64,000 bases of DNA from Liolophura sinensis (GCF_032854445.1 NC_088295.1:28941385-29005384); one strand, 5' to 3'; counted from the first letter of the stretch, positions 1-12,744 are shown. Notes: a model not told the origin generated them from the sequence alone. Numbers and translations are program-made.

Positions 1-3000
1 TCTCCTGTACAGTGTTATGTAGGTATTCCATTGCCCTCTGGGCCACCTCCCCGGGCCGGCCCATCAGGAAGAGCAGTGCACACTGCCGAGAGAAGAGGTA
101 ATTACGGAACTCCAACAGTGTAGCTTTGTTTTGCTTCACCAGGTCACGTGTCTCCCGGTCCAGAGCTTTAGCCAGTGAGAGGCCGGCCCAACTGTGGCAT
201 GGCTGACTGAAACTGGCCAACCAATCAGCAGTTCCTAATGATGGGACGAAAACAGTCACATAATTCAGGATAACAAGAATATAACAGATTCACCCACTTC
301 CTTGGGCATCCAAATCATGTTTAAAGCTGTATGCAAATGTAACATCATACTCAAGTTTATTTAACTTTCCAAAGTAAATCAAAAGTTCGGTTGCCTCCAC
401 CACAAAGAGCTTCAGTGTCCTTTGGGAGATCCAATCTCAGTAGTCGGTGGTGGGTGTTTTCATTCCCCAACCATATCAATCACATGACGGCATTCTTGAA
501 ACTAATGGTACTAATCTCATAATTGTCATGTTGATCAGAAAATTATTTAACAAATGAAAACCCAATCATCGATGAGTTCTCACAAGAGGATTTTAAAGAA
601 AATATGAATTCATGTGTTTTAAATAATGTCCATAAGGTAATTCTGTAAAACTGACACACTGCAACTCACTTTTAAAACATTACGCAATGTGAAATAGCAC
701 ACTAATAACTTACATGACCTTGAAAAAAATAAATAAATTTAAATATCTAATATCGTATATTTTGGTCCATAAAGTGACTAGAAACGAGTAGGGTGCGTGT
801 ATTAGTACAGCTAGCCCATACCTCCAGCTGCCTGGTTCAGCACGAACTGTGTGAAGAGAGCATCCAGCTCATCATACTGAACCAGAGCATCTTCAAACAC
901 TCCCATCATCTCAAACATAAAGGCTAACTCCTCCTGCAAAGACAGAAAACACAACACTCTCAAATTTCACTACAGCTTGTACTTCTAAATCATAAAATAC
1001 AGCCCACACAAGGAAAACATAGAGATTAAAATACTCAAGTTGCTCATAGAGTTGTTAATATATTAGATTTACGTCGGCTGTTTGACAAACTGTCTGATGT
1101 AAGGCCACAGATTAGAGCCACACTCCCATATTTGCATTTTGAACACATTAGGCCTAGTTTGTGGAATAACGGCTCAAATGATGTACATGTATGTATAATG
1201 ATGTTTGTCAAGCTACACACACTAAAATGCCCATCAGAAAACCTTTCAGCTTCTTAATGTCATGATATGGCATTCTTAAAATAATGATAAAGTGCAAAGA
1301 GATATAAAAAACTGGAAATATGTAGAAAAAAAAAAACTAAATTATTTGTCTCCACCAAGATCGTGCAGCCATCCTGAGAAATGTAAATTCCCCAAGTTCT
1401 ACACTGACCTGCACCAGGAAATACTCGACAAAGCTCCAGCCAGCCTCGTTTCTTTTCTCCCTGAAGGCCCTCATCCTGTCCTCATACTTGCCCAGGGTGC
1501 GAGTGCAAGCCTGTAGTAACAACTGACGTACTCGCTGGTAGAAGTTTCCCCACGAGTCCAGACTCTTTGGCTCAGATTTACTTGGCTCATATAACACTAT
1601 ACACCTGAAGCAGAATTCAACGTAAACAATAAATCAACATGTAGCACATTTCCCTTCTCATATTAGGTTTACACCCAGTGATAAATATTTAATGACATGT
1701 AAAATAAAGAAAAAACATCCAAATATAACATTAAAATTGTTATTATGTTCCCAAGTTACTTTCAACGTTATAAACTGAAAAATTCTTACACTTACTTTCT
1801 TTATAAAATAAAATGCCAATTTGGCCTAATTTGTGTGCATAAAGTTATAACCCAGAATATATGATTGAATCAACTTTCTGACATAAATATCTTGATCCCA
1901 AGTAAATTATTTTACACATAACTCAGCTAAACTGTTCCATTTAAGCCCACTGTACCAACCTGTCCTGTTGTTTGTTGCAGAAGTCACTCCTGACCTTGTC
2001 TATTACAGATGACCTTGGTAGCAGCTTTGTCTTCAGTTTACTTTCATCATTCACCACCACCACAATTAGCCAATCAGGAATGTTTTTAGCCTTTAGTGCA
2101 GCCTGCCATTCCATCATTTCCTCACGCACCACTTGTTTGTAAGATTCCATGTCCTGAAAATAAGGCAGCTTCAAGATTAAAGGGTAATACACCTAGTTTA
2201 ATTTTGATTACTTTTCAAAGGATTTTAAACCAAGCATAGCTCTAAAATATCGACACTAATTGCAGTTTTGCAACTGAAAATATATTATATATAGTAGTAA
2301 CATATATAAATTTATGATTTCCATGTTAACAATTTAGCTATCAATCCTGACATCACAAATTGACTCGCTAAGTATCAATATCTATATGTCAAACACAAAT
2401 CATCAATCAGGCAAGTGTAAAGGCAATAACTAAAGCAAATTCAGGCCATGAAATTTGGTGCAAACGAAACGATCATTCACATGCCAGTTACGGGGAGTGT
2501 AAATGTGCAGATCGATAAATCGGATATGCTGATATGTCCCCCTGAACATTCCCACAAATGCAGTGCTTGAACTGCGTAGCGCTCAACGGATATATTAGAG
2601 CTACCCACACAAGGCTGACAGCCATCCTCAGCCTATGAGATCACCATAAAATAGAAGTCGTATCAGTTGTCAGAGCTACCTCTTCCCAGTTTGATTTAAT
2701 ATGTCTGCTGGCAAAAACAAGCGCTAATACGACTGTGAACGAAAACTGTCATTTGGTACAGTGATGCTGCAAAGTGTATTATTTATTTTGAACTCAATGC
2801 CATTATGCACTAAATGCAATCAACAGCTTTCAGCTCTGACCAAATTTCACTCAGGTCCATGCTCTATTTATTAACTGGGTCAATGCAACTGCAGTCTCCG
2901 GTCATCTGTGCCGTCAAGTCCCATTAACAAACCACCTATTGACCTTGGGACGGTGTATAAGTAACTCCTGGGAAGGCTTCTGTGTTAGAACAAAATATTA

Positions 3001-5303
3001 AAACTTTTGGCTAAGAAAGTACTATTTCACTTTCAGCCACATTTTCCTGCCATGAGCATGGGCACTACACAACATGCGCTGGCTGGTGGCATTCATCAGT
3101 CATTTATAGTGCTCTTGGTGAGCTAACAGTAGGTGGAGAAAGGTGACATTTAATTTGAAATGAATTTAAACAGTCTACAACTTTCCATGAGCTGGTCGTC
3201 ATTGACACTACCTCATGAAATGGTTATATCATTTAACTCATCAAGTTATTTTATCAGCTCCAATAGCCAGCTGGATACTACACACACTATAAGAAGCTAA
3301 CTATGAAAGTAATTATTAATCATGAAAAAAAAAAAAGTACTCAGGAATATAGCACATGATGGTCTGACCTTGAAAGCCATGTGATTCTCAGCGTGTAGGC
3401 CAAATATATGCAAATTAAAAGCCTTTGCCGAAGATACAGTAAACAAAAGGAAAAAATCTGCTAGGAAGTACCATAGATAACTTTATTAGCCACATATTCA
3501 CGTAACCAATTTGCGCAAACGATTGGTCTTGATTTTTCAAGGTTTAAAACCCGTAACCAATTTTTCGATTATTAGCGTATGCCTAACAACCAAATTTCAT
3601 GGCCTGAAATGAGTAAACTTTTAATTTATATCAATAAATGAGGTCGAAGTAATCCACCCATTAACTTACACAGTCTGTCCAGTAGATATGGAAGAAAGGC
3701 CTGCTGACCAATGTACGGTCTGTCTCCAATGGGAGAATGTCAGAATCAAAGGGTACAAAACTAGCCTCAAGATGCACAGTTTTTGGAGGCCTGCCATATG
3801 ACCTATTAGAGAATAAGAACAAAAATTAAAATTAATAACAGGTTTTGCATAATACAGTTCTCATCTTGTACTGCATAACAGGGTCTGATCATCATTGCAT
3901 GACAACCTGTGGATGGTGATAGGTTCCCCCCCTGGCTCTGCCGTCATATTAGTGAAATCTTCTTGAGTACGGCGTAAAACACCCATCACATAAGTAAATA
4001 AATCACTGTATAACTAAAATGATACCACATATTAAAAGATGCAGGCTCGGATTTATTACCACAAAATATTCAAAAGCAGATAATAGTATACATTCAGCAC
4101 TAAACTATAATGTATTAAACATAATTTGAGTTTTCATAAGACCAGATGGGGTCAGCATCCAGCTTGAGCTATACACAAATGAACAAAGAGGTCAGGTATA
4201 TTTACAGGTAATTGTCGAAATGTCCTTACCTTCTCCATTCAATAGGATCCCTAGGCAACCCTTGTAGTATTGTTGGGTGCAACACTGAAAACAAACTCTG
4301 GTCGCCATGACCTAAAATAACAGCAAGGAGAAAATAACAACAAGGACAAAATAATCCCTTGGTATATGCTGAAATTCTTGTAAGGTGTGTTTTCATGTGA
4401 TTTCTTATTTCACTACAGTCTGACTTCCTCAATCCATAAACCTGACTGACATGATTTAGCAGACAGAGGAATATCAGCAGTCTGCTCATCCGAATGAAGA
4501 ACAAAGCATCACTATGTTGAAGTCCACACAATGCAAGTGAGTGCATGTTACCTAGCAGGTAAAAATACAGTGGTTACAGTGGTTATTGCTGTATGATTTA
4601 TTTATCTGATTGGTGTTTTATGCCGTACTCAAGAATATACTGCTGTATTAACATCAGCCTACAATTTAAATAGCTTCCTGGTTGAGAAAAGAATGCGACT
4701 AAATACATGTATGTATCAGAGACAGAGGTTACACAATAGCAAACCTAACACAGCATGCATTTTGTGGTGGATCTTATTTGCACATCAGCCAGATATAAAT
4801 AGTTTTATTTAGGTTACAATAAAGTGTATCCAGACACGTACAGCTTGCACAATATTGTAGCTATGCAGTTTTTAGAACATCATGTTCGCACTGTTCACCA
4901 TCTTTTAGCAGGTATTATTATTATCAGCAGACTGAAGTCTAAGTCGGTATAAATACAAAAGAAAAAGTATATCCTTATGGGGCTAAAACATTGGACTACA
5001 AAATAAAATATAAAAAAAAAATCATCAACAGTGTGATAGTTTTGGTGTTAGTTGGGTTTAAATAACATCAGTATGCCTTACGGCACCATTAACCTTGGAG
5101 TATCATATTCAGACTGTAAATGTCAGTAAATGACAACCAGTCTGCACTAATGAATCTACTCACTGTTGTGTGGAAGATAACATGCTCATGCAAATGGTTG
5201 TGTTAGTTATTCTTTCTGGAAATAATTTACGAGACAAGCTACCAGTTGTTGCTGTTTTGTATTATCACTAGTTCTTACATGTGACCAATGGTTTAGTTTC
5301 CAT
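1..5303 (-). CDS. TRAPPC10: TRAPPC10 orthologue, N-terminal part (7 coding exons, runs off left edge)
   Basis: Subunit of the TRAPP II tethering complex, which acts at the Golgi/endosome as part of a Rab exchange factor. Coding exons on the minus strand: 5279-5303, 4230-4311, 3670-3802, 1960-2153, 1409-1604, 822-933 and 1-234 (continues outside). All introns are GT/AG and codon phases join without a frameshift, giving about 325 residues against roughly 1,250 for the family. Recognised blocks match the known protein in order: METKPLVTCHGDQSLF at the start, RDPIEWRRSYGRPPK across the exon 2/3 junction, FFHIYWTDC, DWLIVVVVND, VIDKVRSDFCNKQ, REKRNEAGWSFVEYF, EDALVQYDELDALF, and RNYLFSRQCALLFL. 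The start was chosen because ATG at 5303 plus the 25-nt exon gives the conserved N-terminus; the codon split at the donor reforms the conserved Cys. The gene lies head to head with CMSS1. No truncation is seen other than the window edge. Confidence 0.95.
3900..4003 (+). repeat. SINE family 1, 3' fragment
   Basis: Lies in TRAPPC10 intron 2. It keeps the 'cctgtggatggt' core, the 'cttgagtacggcgtaaaac' block and an AAATAAAT tail. The middle, including the usual 'cataatgctggcc' block, is eroded. Confidence 0.7.
4594..4646 (-). repeat. SINE family 1, short 3' tail fragment
   Basis: Starts with the complement of the A-rich tail (atttatttatctgattggtg) and continues through 'tgccgtactcaagaatat' before ending. 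It sits in TRAPPC10 intron 1. Confidence 0.6.
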
Positions 5304-5625
5304 ATTGACGTTCACCAGACACCGCTGTATCGCACAGAATTAACTCATTTGACAGATTTTTTTAGCCCGACATGAGAATTTTGTCGTCTGTTTAGTTTCG
5401 CCTCCATCAATCCGTCCTGCTCTTCCAGAAGTAGCCAAAGGGTCGTACAATTAAAATTTGACATCTGTGGCTAAAACGTACTTTCAGGAGTAATATTACA
5501 GCTTTAGTTTCCACAGAGTGTTTATGTATTGAAACAGATATCCCTTAGAATGTGATTATTGACATGTATTTGTGTGTTAGGTACGAAACAATGTTTCGAG
5601 AACTTACTCTGTGTAGAATTTCAAA
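5304..5625. promoter_or_regulatory. Divergent intergenic region, probable bidirectional promoter
   Basis: These 322 bp separate the TRAPPC10 start codon (minus strand) from the CMSS1 start codon (plus strand). They must hold both 5' UTRs and the core promoters unless upstream noncoding exons exist. I see no TATA box at a convincing position and no CpG-rich stretch. The CMSS1 ATG has an acceptable context (aaaATGG). That the promoter is shared is inferred from spacing alone. Confidence 0.6.
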
Positions 5626-8600
5626 ATGGCAGACGATTTAGGCGAGGAATGGTGGTTAGGAGATAAAACTGATGAATTATCCGATCATTCATCATTGTCA
5701 GAAGGTACAGCGATTAAGAAAGAGTATTTTGTATGAATGTATTCAGTCCTGTGACCGATTTTTTTTTTATTTTGCGTGGATTTAAATCTAGTGCATCAGT
5801 TGTGCCGTTCATATGTCGAAAATTGAGCACTGTATGGTACGTGGGCCAGGGAATTTTAAACTTGAGGGCGGTGTCACGTTTTAAAGTGACGTCAGTTGAT
5901 TGAAGAAGCAGCTTTGCACAAAGAACATGTGAGAAGGAGCTCATTGACTCACAGTAGGGTCACTCTAGTCTTCACAACTGCCCGTTGACCATGAGTTCCA
6001 TGTTTACCTTTTAGCAAATATCTGTAAAATTCTTAAAATTGTAGTATTTCCGTAGTACATATTCCATGGTATATTTTTTTGGAGTTGTGAAGACCAAGTT
6101 ACTGTGTTCACGTGCTGATTTTGCCCCTTGACCTTGACCCCAACCTCTTGTTTGTGGAGAAATCCCATTGGTTACATAGGGGGACTCTGCCATCTCAGCG
6201 CAATTACCCAGGAGCCTCTCAACAATTGGGGTCACTGTGAGATCAAGGCCAGCTGGTTCTGACTTCCTCTCCGGCCATATGTGGCAAGGTCTGCCAGCGT
6301 TCAGCAGATGGTTGTAGGTTTCTCCAGGTTTCTTCCCACCTTAATGCCAACCACTGTCGTATAAGTGAAATATTCTTGAGTACAGCATAAAGCATCAATC
6401 GAATAGATAAATAAAATCATTGGTTATGGTACTCCATCAAGTGTGTTTTTGGGGGGTAGCCAAATTAGAAGGGGAGATGTTTTATTCATGGGGTTATAAA
6501 GGTTAGGTGTGTATTATATTGTTGGCATTATCATACATTTCAGTATTGGCAATATTATTCATGACTATATTATTACTGGCACTATGCATTTCTGTGTGAT
6601 GTACTATGGGTAAATGTCATAATTGTAGAAATTATGATGAGAAAATGTCATAGATCCATATTCAGATGCACATACCTGCCACGTGTAGTAGTCTTCCTTG
6701 ATATGCTCATCTCACACATAAAAGCAAGAAACATCAAGATTGATGTATATATAGACGTGTCAAAGAGATTATAGTAAATATGATAACTAGTAGTGGCTAA
6801 TAATTATTTCTCTTTCACAGCAGACGATTATTCCCCCTCCATGAAGAAGCAGCGAATATCTCCATCAGAAGACAATCAGCGTAGTCTGGATGATGGCTCT
6901 GACAGTCCAGCACAAGCTACAGAAAAAGCTCCTGAAATGAAGAAACAGAAGAAGAGAAGACGAGTATGAAATTTGACTGAACTCAATGTATTGTTCCCAG
7001 AGGTCACCTGGGTGTCTTTTCCTGAAATCTTAAACATTTATCACTAAACCAGAAATCTTAATTTATTAATGTTGCACATGCTACCAAAAAGTATTTATTG
7101 TTGCGTACCCCATTTCGCCAAAGTTTTATCCTTGTGTCGGAAGATTGACCCTCGACCAGTCTGGTGGTATGATGTCATACAAATTACTCTGTGTTAGTTG
7201 CTGCTTTTAAGGTCTGTGAGGTACCTGGTGAAGGGCATTGATTTTCTCTCGGTTACATGGGCATGGTATTGAATCATGTAAATCGTAAATTTACCGCTAC
7301 AATTAAATATTTCAGAAATTCACAAAACAAATCAAACCTTCGTTTCAATTGTAGAAGAGAATCACAGAAGATATAAAAGAAAACCCACCTTCAGCTGGAA
7401 GGCCTCAAGATATGCTGTCAGTGATTGAGAAACAGTTTCAAGGGAAACTCTCACAGGTTGAATGGGATGAAATGCAACTGAATGCAGGTGTGTTGGCCAG
7501 CAATTTGCTTGTTTCTAATTTATCTAGGTGGCTTCTCTCCAGACATCAGCTGTAACTGAAGTTGTTCAATTGTTCATTGTATGTTTTACTTGCTGTAGCG
7601 TATGCAAAGGTTTTGGTTTCTACCTCTAGGACTTTTATTACTGATATATACATTGTGTTTAAGAGTTTAACTGAGTGTAAAGTGGATCTAGGATAGGCCT
7701 CCTAGACAGTGCCCAGTAAGGCAGTACACATTGAGGCATTTTCGGATTATCTCCCCTTAGTGTGCTCAGTGTAAAAGTTATTTCCCTTGGACTAAAAGCC
7801 AAATAGGTTTACCTTGTAAGGCCATTTTAGTATTTATCGAGATTTGGTCTGAACAATATTGTGGTATATATTTAGCCTAGCTGTACACCTGCATGGTGTG
7901 TTATTTTTCATGTTTGACAAAATATGGGTACTGCACTGTGATAGGCATGTGAGTGTCTATAAATCCAGCGGTAATTTGTTGGCTTAGACAAGTTGAAATT
8001 CAAGTCATTACAAAACAGTATTGATATTGATGTATTCTCTTTTTAAGATTGGGAGAACAACTAGTTGACAGTATACTTATGTTAGAATATATTTGATTAG
8101 TGGTTGTAGTACCGTTCTCATCATGTAAATCTGGCTTTGTCAGGGATGCTCTAACAGACATTTGTTCATTGACAGAAATAATGTTGCCTAATTATACCCA
8201 CCACAGTCTCACTGGGTGTATCACTTTTGTCAGTTTGTTGAATTATACTTTGTTGAACAGAAATGTAAATAAAAACTTCCAGGGACAAACCTTTTCTCAG
8301 CCGTTGTTACTTGCTCAGATACGTATGTGAATGTTCAAAGTTTCATTGGGGTAGTGACATGAAGCACATACCATTAGGCAAGGTTATGTATGTAATAAGT
8401 GACATCTGCATTTTGGCTCATGAACTGTCTGTGAGTTCGAATATGCACTGTTATGTATCTTCTCACTTTCAGATTCACATTTTGGAAAATCAAACACAGA
8501 AAATCTAGAGACTTCACCTTACTTAAAAATGATTTTACCCAAATGGAGCAAGATGGTGAAGAAGGGAGATAAGACTGAGCCTGACCCTGGCTCTCCTTTG

Positions 8601-10947
8601 GTGCTGTTGATAGCCAGCTCTGCCATAAGATCTGTGGACCTTGTCAGGTACCTGGGAGAGATGTGGTGTTGTTTGTTGATTAATCACATTCAATTCATTC
8701 TGTGCCTCACATATACATCAGTGGAAAGGACATGATAGAAGGACCTTGTATTTCTTTATTTATTTGATTGGTGTTTTACGCCGTACTCAAGAATATTTCA
8801 CTTATACGACGATGGCCAGCATTATGGTGGGAGGAAACCAGGCAGAGCTCGGGGGAAACTCATAACCATCCTCAGGTTGCTGCCAGACTTTTCCACGTAT
8901 GGCTAGAGAGGAAGCCAGCATGAGCTGGGCTTGAGTTTGCAGCAGCGGCATTGGTGAGAGGCTCCTGGGTCACTACGCTGCGCTAGCGTGCTAACCAACT
9001 GAGACACGGTGGCCCCAGAAGGACCTTGTAGTAGGTAAATCAAACTGTAACAGTGTTTTAAGGCAGTGTTTTATTTAAACTGAAACGATTTACATTATGT
9101 TATTATATATAGCTTCAGTAATCTTTTACGTAATGTTTTTTTTTCTTCTTCATTTGGCAGACAGGTTTCTGACTTTAGAGATAACAAAGGCAAATTAGCA
9201 AAACTGTTTGCAAAACATGCAAAGGTATGTATCATATTCTTATACCTTATTATTTTATTATTTATATTTTTATTACGTTTATTATATAGAAGATATTGCA
9301 CAATGAAGGTTGAATATCATAAATATTTTTTGAATGATAGTTGAAATTGATAATCCACATCAGCTTGGATGGAACGTCATTAAACAGAATGCTTGTTTTT
9401 GACGTTATGTCATCAGGGTGTATTATAACAAAAGTGATATCTAACTTTTGCCAGTGAGATGTCACAATTATCAGTGAAAGAAATTCTGACATTTCACCTT
9501 TATAAAAATAATAAAAGTGTTCTTTTTTCTGTGTGTGTGTAGCTGCTTTTAACAATTTGATGTAGAACTTATGACTTATGTGTTCAGTTGACCAGATGCT
9601 GTTTCTACCAGTGACACCTTTGATGAATAAACACAAATCATGTTAGTTTTGATAAGCACTTATTAAGTTTTCTTCCCCTTCTTTAAGCTTGAAGAGCAAC
9701 AGAATTTCTTAAAGAAGACTGTAATACATTTGGGAATTGGGACTCCAAACAGAATAAAAAAGTTACTTGATACAGGTGAGTATCATTGGAAAGTACACAT
9801 ATTCCAGTACGCTTGAACAACTATAGGTATTTTATGTCAGTTATGACCTGACTATAGAAGAATTAAAACCTCATACATATTGTATTAATTTGTTTAGAAT
9901 AGTTGTTATCTTGATCACATTCATGTAGAAATCTTGTCCTAAAACAAAGGACATGGTTGCTGCAGATATAAGTAATAATTACCTTCATAGTAATTTATAG
10001 CTTTTGTTGTTTGATTTATTAAAACTTAGTCCAACTTTACACAATGAACTAGCTTGGAATCAAATTTTTAATAGAGATGAATGGGTATATAGATTCTGTG
10101 TTGCTTTCTTGCACATGCTGAATAGTTTAGGGCTATATCTTGGGGCCTGACATGCATAGTATTATTTATATCTGTGGTCAGCTACATGTATTACCATATT
10201 TGCTCATAAAATTTTAGGTCTTCTAGCAACCTGTGGAAGCTCATGGTTTTCAGTCTCATCCCATCATGGGTTGCCCAGTTTCCTCCCACCATAATGCTGG
10301 CCACCGTCGTATAAGTGGAACATTTTTGAGTCCAGCGTAAAACACCAGTCAAAGAAATAAATCATTCAAAAAATTTTAGAGGCAAATTAAGGTGATACAA
10401 TATTACTTTTAGCACTGAAACATTCATTAAGGATATCATTCAACTTTTCCAACTTTGATGTTTGCAGTGGCGTTATGTCAGGAGGCATGTTATGTACGTG
10501 GTGAACTGAACACTTATTTACCTAGGCTACGATACCCTTCCTCTGATCCATTCTTGTATTAAAAGGGAAATTTTCTTTAGCTAGATATAATACCAGTCAG
10601 ATAAATCAATATTCAGATAACACTTAGAAGTGGTTAGGTAGAGGTTTGGTACAACTGCCTGTCGACATGAACTATGAACTTTTCTTTTCAGAATATGTCA
10701 ACTGGTACATGTGTACTTACAGCTGTTTCTTTGACCCCACCTATTCAGATTGGCACTTGTCTTTGTTATTTCAGGTCATCTTCACCTGTCTAGAACAAGT
10801 GCTGTTGTGCTAGACTGGAACTGGAGGAATGTTAAGTTGAAGACTCTGATGGATATTCCTGAACTAAGACAGGATCTCATGGAACTATTCCGCGAGCACA
10901 TCTTCCCACATGTCAGAAACAACGCCTGTACACTGTACCTTATGTGA
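5626..10947 (+). CDS. CMSS1: CMSS1 (Cms1 ribosomal small-subunit homologue), complete, 7 exons
   Basis: Cms1-family nucleolar protein linked to small ribosomal subunit biogenesis. Exons: 5626-5704, 6821-6963, 7355-7487, 8473-8647, 9161-9224, 9688-9775 and 10775-10947. They total 855 nt (284 residues plus TGA), close to the roughly 280 residues of the human protein; all introns are GT/AG. The N-terminus MADDLGEEWW is the family signature. It is followed by an acidic/Ser-rich stretch and a Lys/Arg-rich tract ending KKQKKRRRKR (about residues 67-76, probable nuclear/nucleolar signal). The C-terminal half keeps degenerate DEAD-box helicase-like motifs: LLIASSAIRSVDLVR (163-177), HLGIGTPNR (212-220) and VVLDWNWR (238-245, where an active helicase would have DEAD). 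It therefore looks like a non-catalytic helicase relative. Exon 2 has a tandem cagcag acceptor. Intron 4 carries a SINE with a perfect duplication. Very sure of identity. Confidence 0.96.
6178..6417 (+). repeat. SINE family 1, diverged near full length
   Basis: Within CMSS1 intron 1. The tRNA-like head is degenerate (ctcagcgcaattacccaggagcctctcaac). The body contains 'tctccggccatatgtggcaagg', the 'gtcgtataagtgaaatattcttgagta' block and a gataaataaa tail. Many substitutions show it is old. Confidence 0.8.
8737..9030 (-). mobile_element. SINE family 1, full length with 14-bp target-site duplication
   Basis: The element body is 8751-9016, in CMSS1 intron 4, antisense to the gene. A perfect direct repeat, agaaggaccttgta, flanks it at 8737-8750 and 9017-9030. 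The order is A-rich tail, SINE body, then the tRNA-like head ending at 9016. An intact duplication marks it as a comparatively young insertion. Confidence 0.93.
10221..10363 (+). repeat. SINE family 1, 3' part
   Basis: In CMSS1 intron 6. It covers 'agcaacctgtgg', 'cctcccaccataatgctggccaccgtcgtataagtgg', the 'aaaacaccagtcaaa' block and a short A-rich tail. The 5' tRNA-like head is absent. Confidence 0.8.
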
Positions 10948-11345
10948 CCTCATCTCTCAGCAGTGTTACTTGCACACTACACAGCAATCTGCAGGAAGAA
11001 CAGAAGCACTAAGATTATTGGAGGGTTAAAAGATGAAACTGCTGGCCATCGCAGTCATGTTTAGATGAGAGGAAATGTAAAGTGTAACCCTCCAAATCTA
11101 TCCCCCAGAAGAGTCGGTCAGTCTACAAACTGTGTAACGACTGGTGACAGATGACGATGCCATGTGTCAAGAATCATCTTTCTGATACTTGTGATAACAG
11201 TGTTATTTTCTCCACTTGTACGGCAAATCATTCACTTCATCCTGTTAGATATAGTACATATTGTGACTTATGACTTATGCAGTATTCTGTGTTGACAACA
11301 AACAGTAAGTGGGTTTGAAACACTGAGAGAAATATAATAATTATT
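10948..11345 (+). other. CMSS1: Probable 3' UTR of CMSS1
   Basis: The sequence follows the TGA without repeats for about 400 bp. No canonical AATAAA is present. The nearest variant signal is AATATA at 11331-11336, so the cleavage site is only a guess. Confidence 0.35.
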
Positions 11346-11611
11346 TCATGAAAATGTCATCTGTTTCTTTTTCAATATTATCTCGCTTACATTTACAAAT
11401 TTTTTTCCTGATATATACAATGTACCAACAAAGTTTCACCATCTGGTTTGAACGTCCCCTCAAAGATAATCAGTAGCCGACCTGATGTTTAAACAGTACC
11501 GGTACCAGTATTTCTCTTTTACGAGTTGAGACAACCACATTGATACTAGATGCGGTAATGCTTGTAGCCATTGATCAAACGAACTGCTGAGTCGATTTTA
11601 GCTCCCACAAA

Positions 11612-11735
11612 TTATTTATTCATTTATTTATTTGATTGTTTTTTGGGGTTTTTTGGCGCTGTACTCAAGAATATTTCACTTATATCAGGTTGGCCAGTAT
11701 TATGGTTGGAGGAATCCGAAGAAACTCTCGCTCAT
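11612..11735 (-). repeat. SINE family 1, 3' part
   Basis: Begins with a tattta-rich tail complement and a T/G-rich expansion, then 'ctgtactcaagaatatttcacttata' and 'tattatggttggagg'. Diverged and truncated. Confidence 0.75.
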
Positions 11736-11793
11736 GTTAGGATACTAACGGAAGTCGAGTGAACATTTCGTGAGTCACACCTAAGAGTTTAAA

Positions 11794-11918
11794 ATTTATT
11801 CATTTATTTATTTTATTTTATTGGTGTTTTACGTCGTACTCAAGAATATTTCTCTTATACGACGGCGGCCAAGATTATGGTGGGAGGAAACCGGACGAAG
11901 CCCGGTGGAAAGACTTTA
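11794..11918 (-). repeat. SINE family 1, 3' part
   Basis: Tail complement, then 'attggtgttttacgtcgtactcaagaa' through 'gtgggaggaaaccggacgaagcccg'. It is truncated soon after, about 25 bp before a SINE of another family. Confidence 0.8.
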
Positions 11919-11943
11919 AAAGAGGAAGTTTTAGCTTCCTTGC

Positions 11944-12195
11944 TTGGTGTTCAGCATTAAGGTGAAGTGCAACGACTGATTGACCCGTATCAGTATAATG
12001 GCTTGGGTGGGGTGGCTTACTTGGCTTCGGTAAGTCGTCTCAGTGAAGTAGCACTAGATAAAAGAGCGATGGAAAGCCGGACTGCAACAAGAAGGCTAAT
12101 TACATGCACTCTAAGGACTCCTTCGTCATTATATGACTTAATCAGTTTTAAGTACGACGTTAAACCCCAAGCACTCACTCACTCAACTTTTACCT
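11944..12195 (+). mobile_element. SINE family 2, near full length
   Basis: About 250 bp, ending in 'aaggactccttcgtcattatatgac', 'agtacgacgttaaaccccaagc' and a cactcactcactc tail. The same 3' end recurs at 17329-17402, which proves it is dispersed. The 'acgacgttaaac...cactcactc' tail is, from memory, common in mollusc SINEs of the V-SINE type; I cannot check the family name. The open frame across it (94 codons) is not a gene. Confidence 0.75.
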
Positions 12196-12744
12196 CAATC
12201 TTTAACCCCGATGGTCATGATATCAGCGAAATATTCTTGGACATGGTGTAATGTATAATCGAACGAGCAAATAGGTAATGCCACACTTAAGTATTAAGAC
12301 AATATTAAAATGGAGATATCTGAAAAGTAGTTTGAAGGACTGCATGAACAATTAACTTCTCTTTAGTCAGATTTTCTGTAGATGATGCGGTTTGTAGCTG
12401 TTTTATAATCGAAACCCCACGAAACGATATAATGGACTTGCAGCACAGAGAGTAAAACCAGAGCAGCGACCACGGTGTGATAATTTGCAAATGGTCACAT
12501 GTAACCGGTGAAATATGACAGCTTATTAAAGTTACAGTTCTATTCTAACTGTTCATGTAAATTCTTAAATAGTAGCAAATTACATACCCACGAGCCCAAT
12601 GGCTTAAGCAGAATTAGGTAAAAAAAAAATGCATTGATTTTATTTGCAATATATTAGAGGTCTAGAAATACTCTTTTTTGCTCCACTCATAAACCATATG
12701 ATCACCGTCGTATAAATGTAATACAGGCTGGCTTCATCAACAGT
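12196..12744. other. No gene seen
   Basis: Unremarkable AT-rich sequence between SINEs. Short open frames only, none with a recognisable motif. Confidence 0.5.

Noticed and set aside
6964-9687. Intronic C/D snoRNAs in CMSS1
   Set aside because: I looked because ribosome-biogenesis genes often host them. Isolated tgatga matches occur (for example near 6631), but none pairs with a correctly placed CTGA box and terminal stem.
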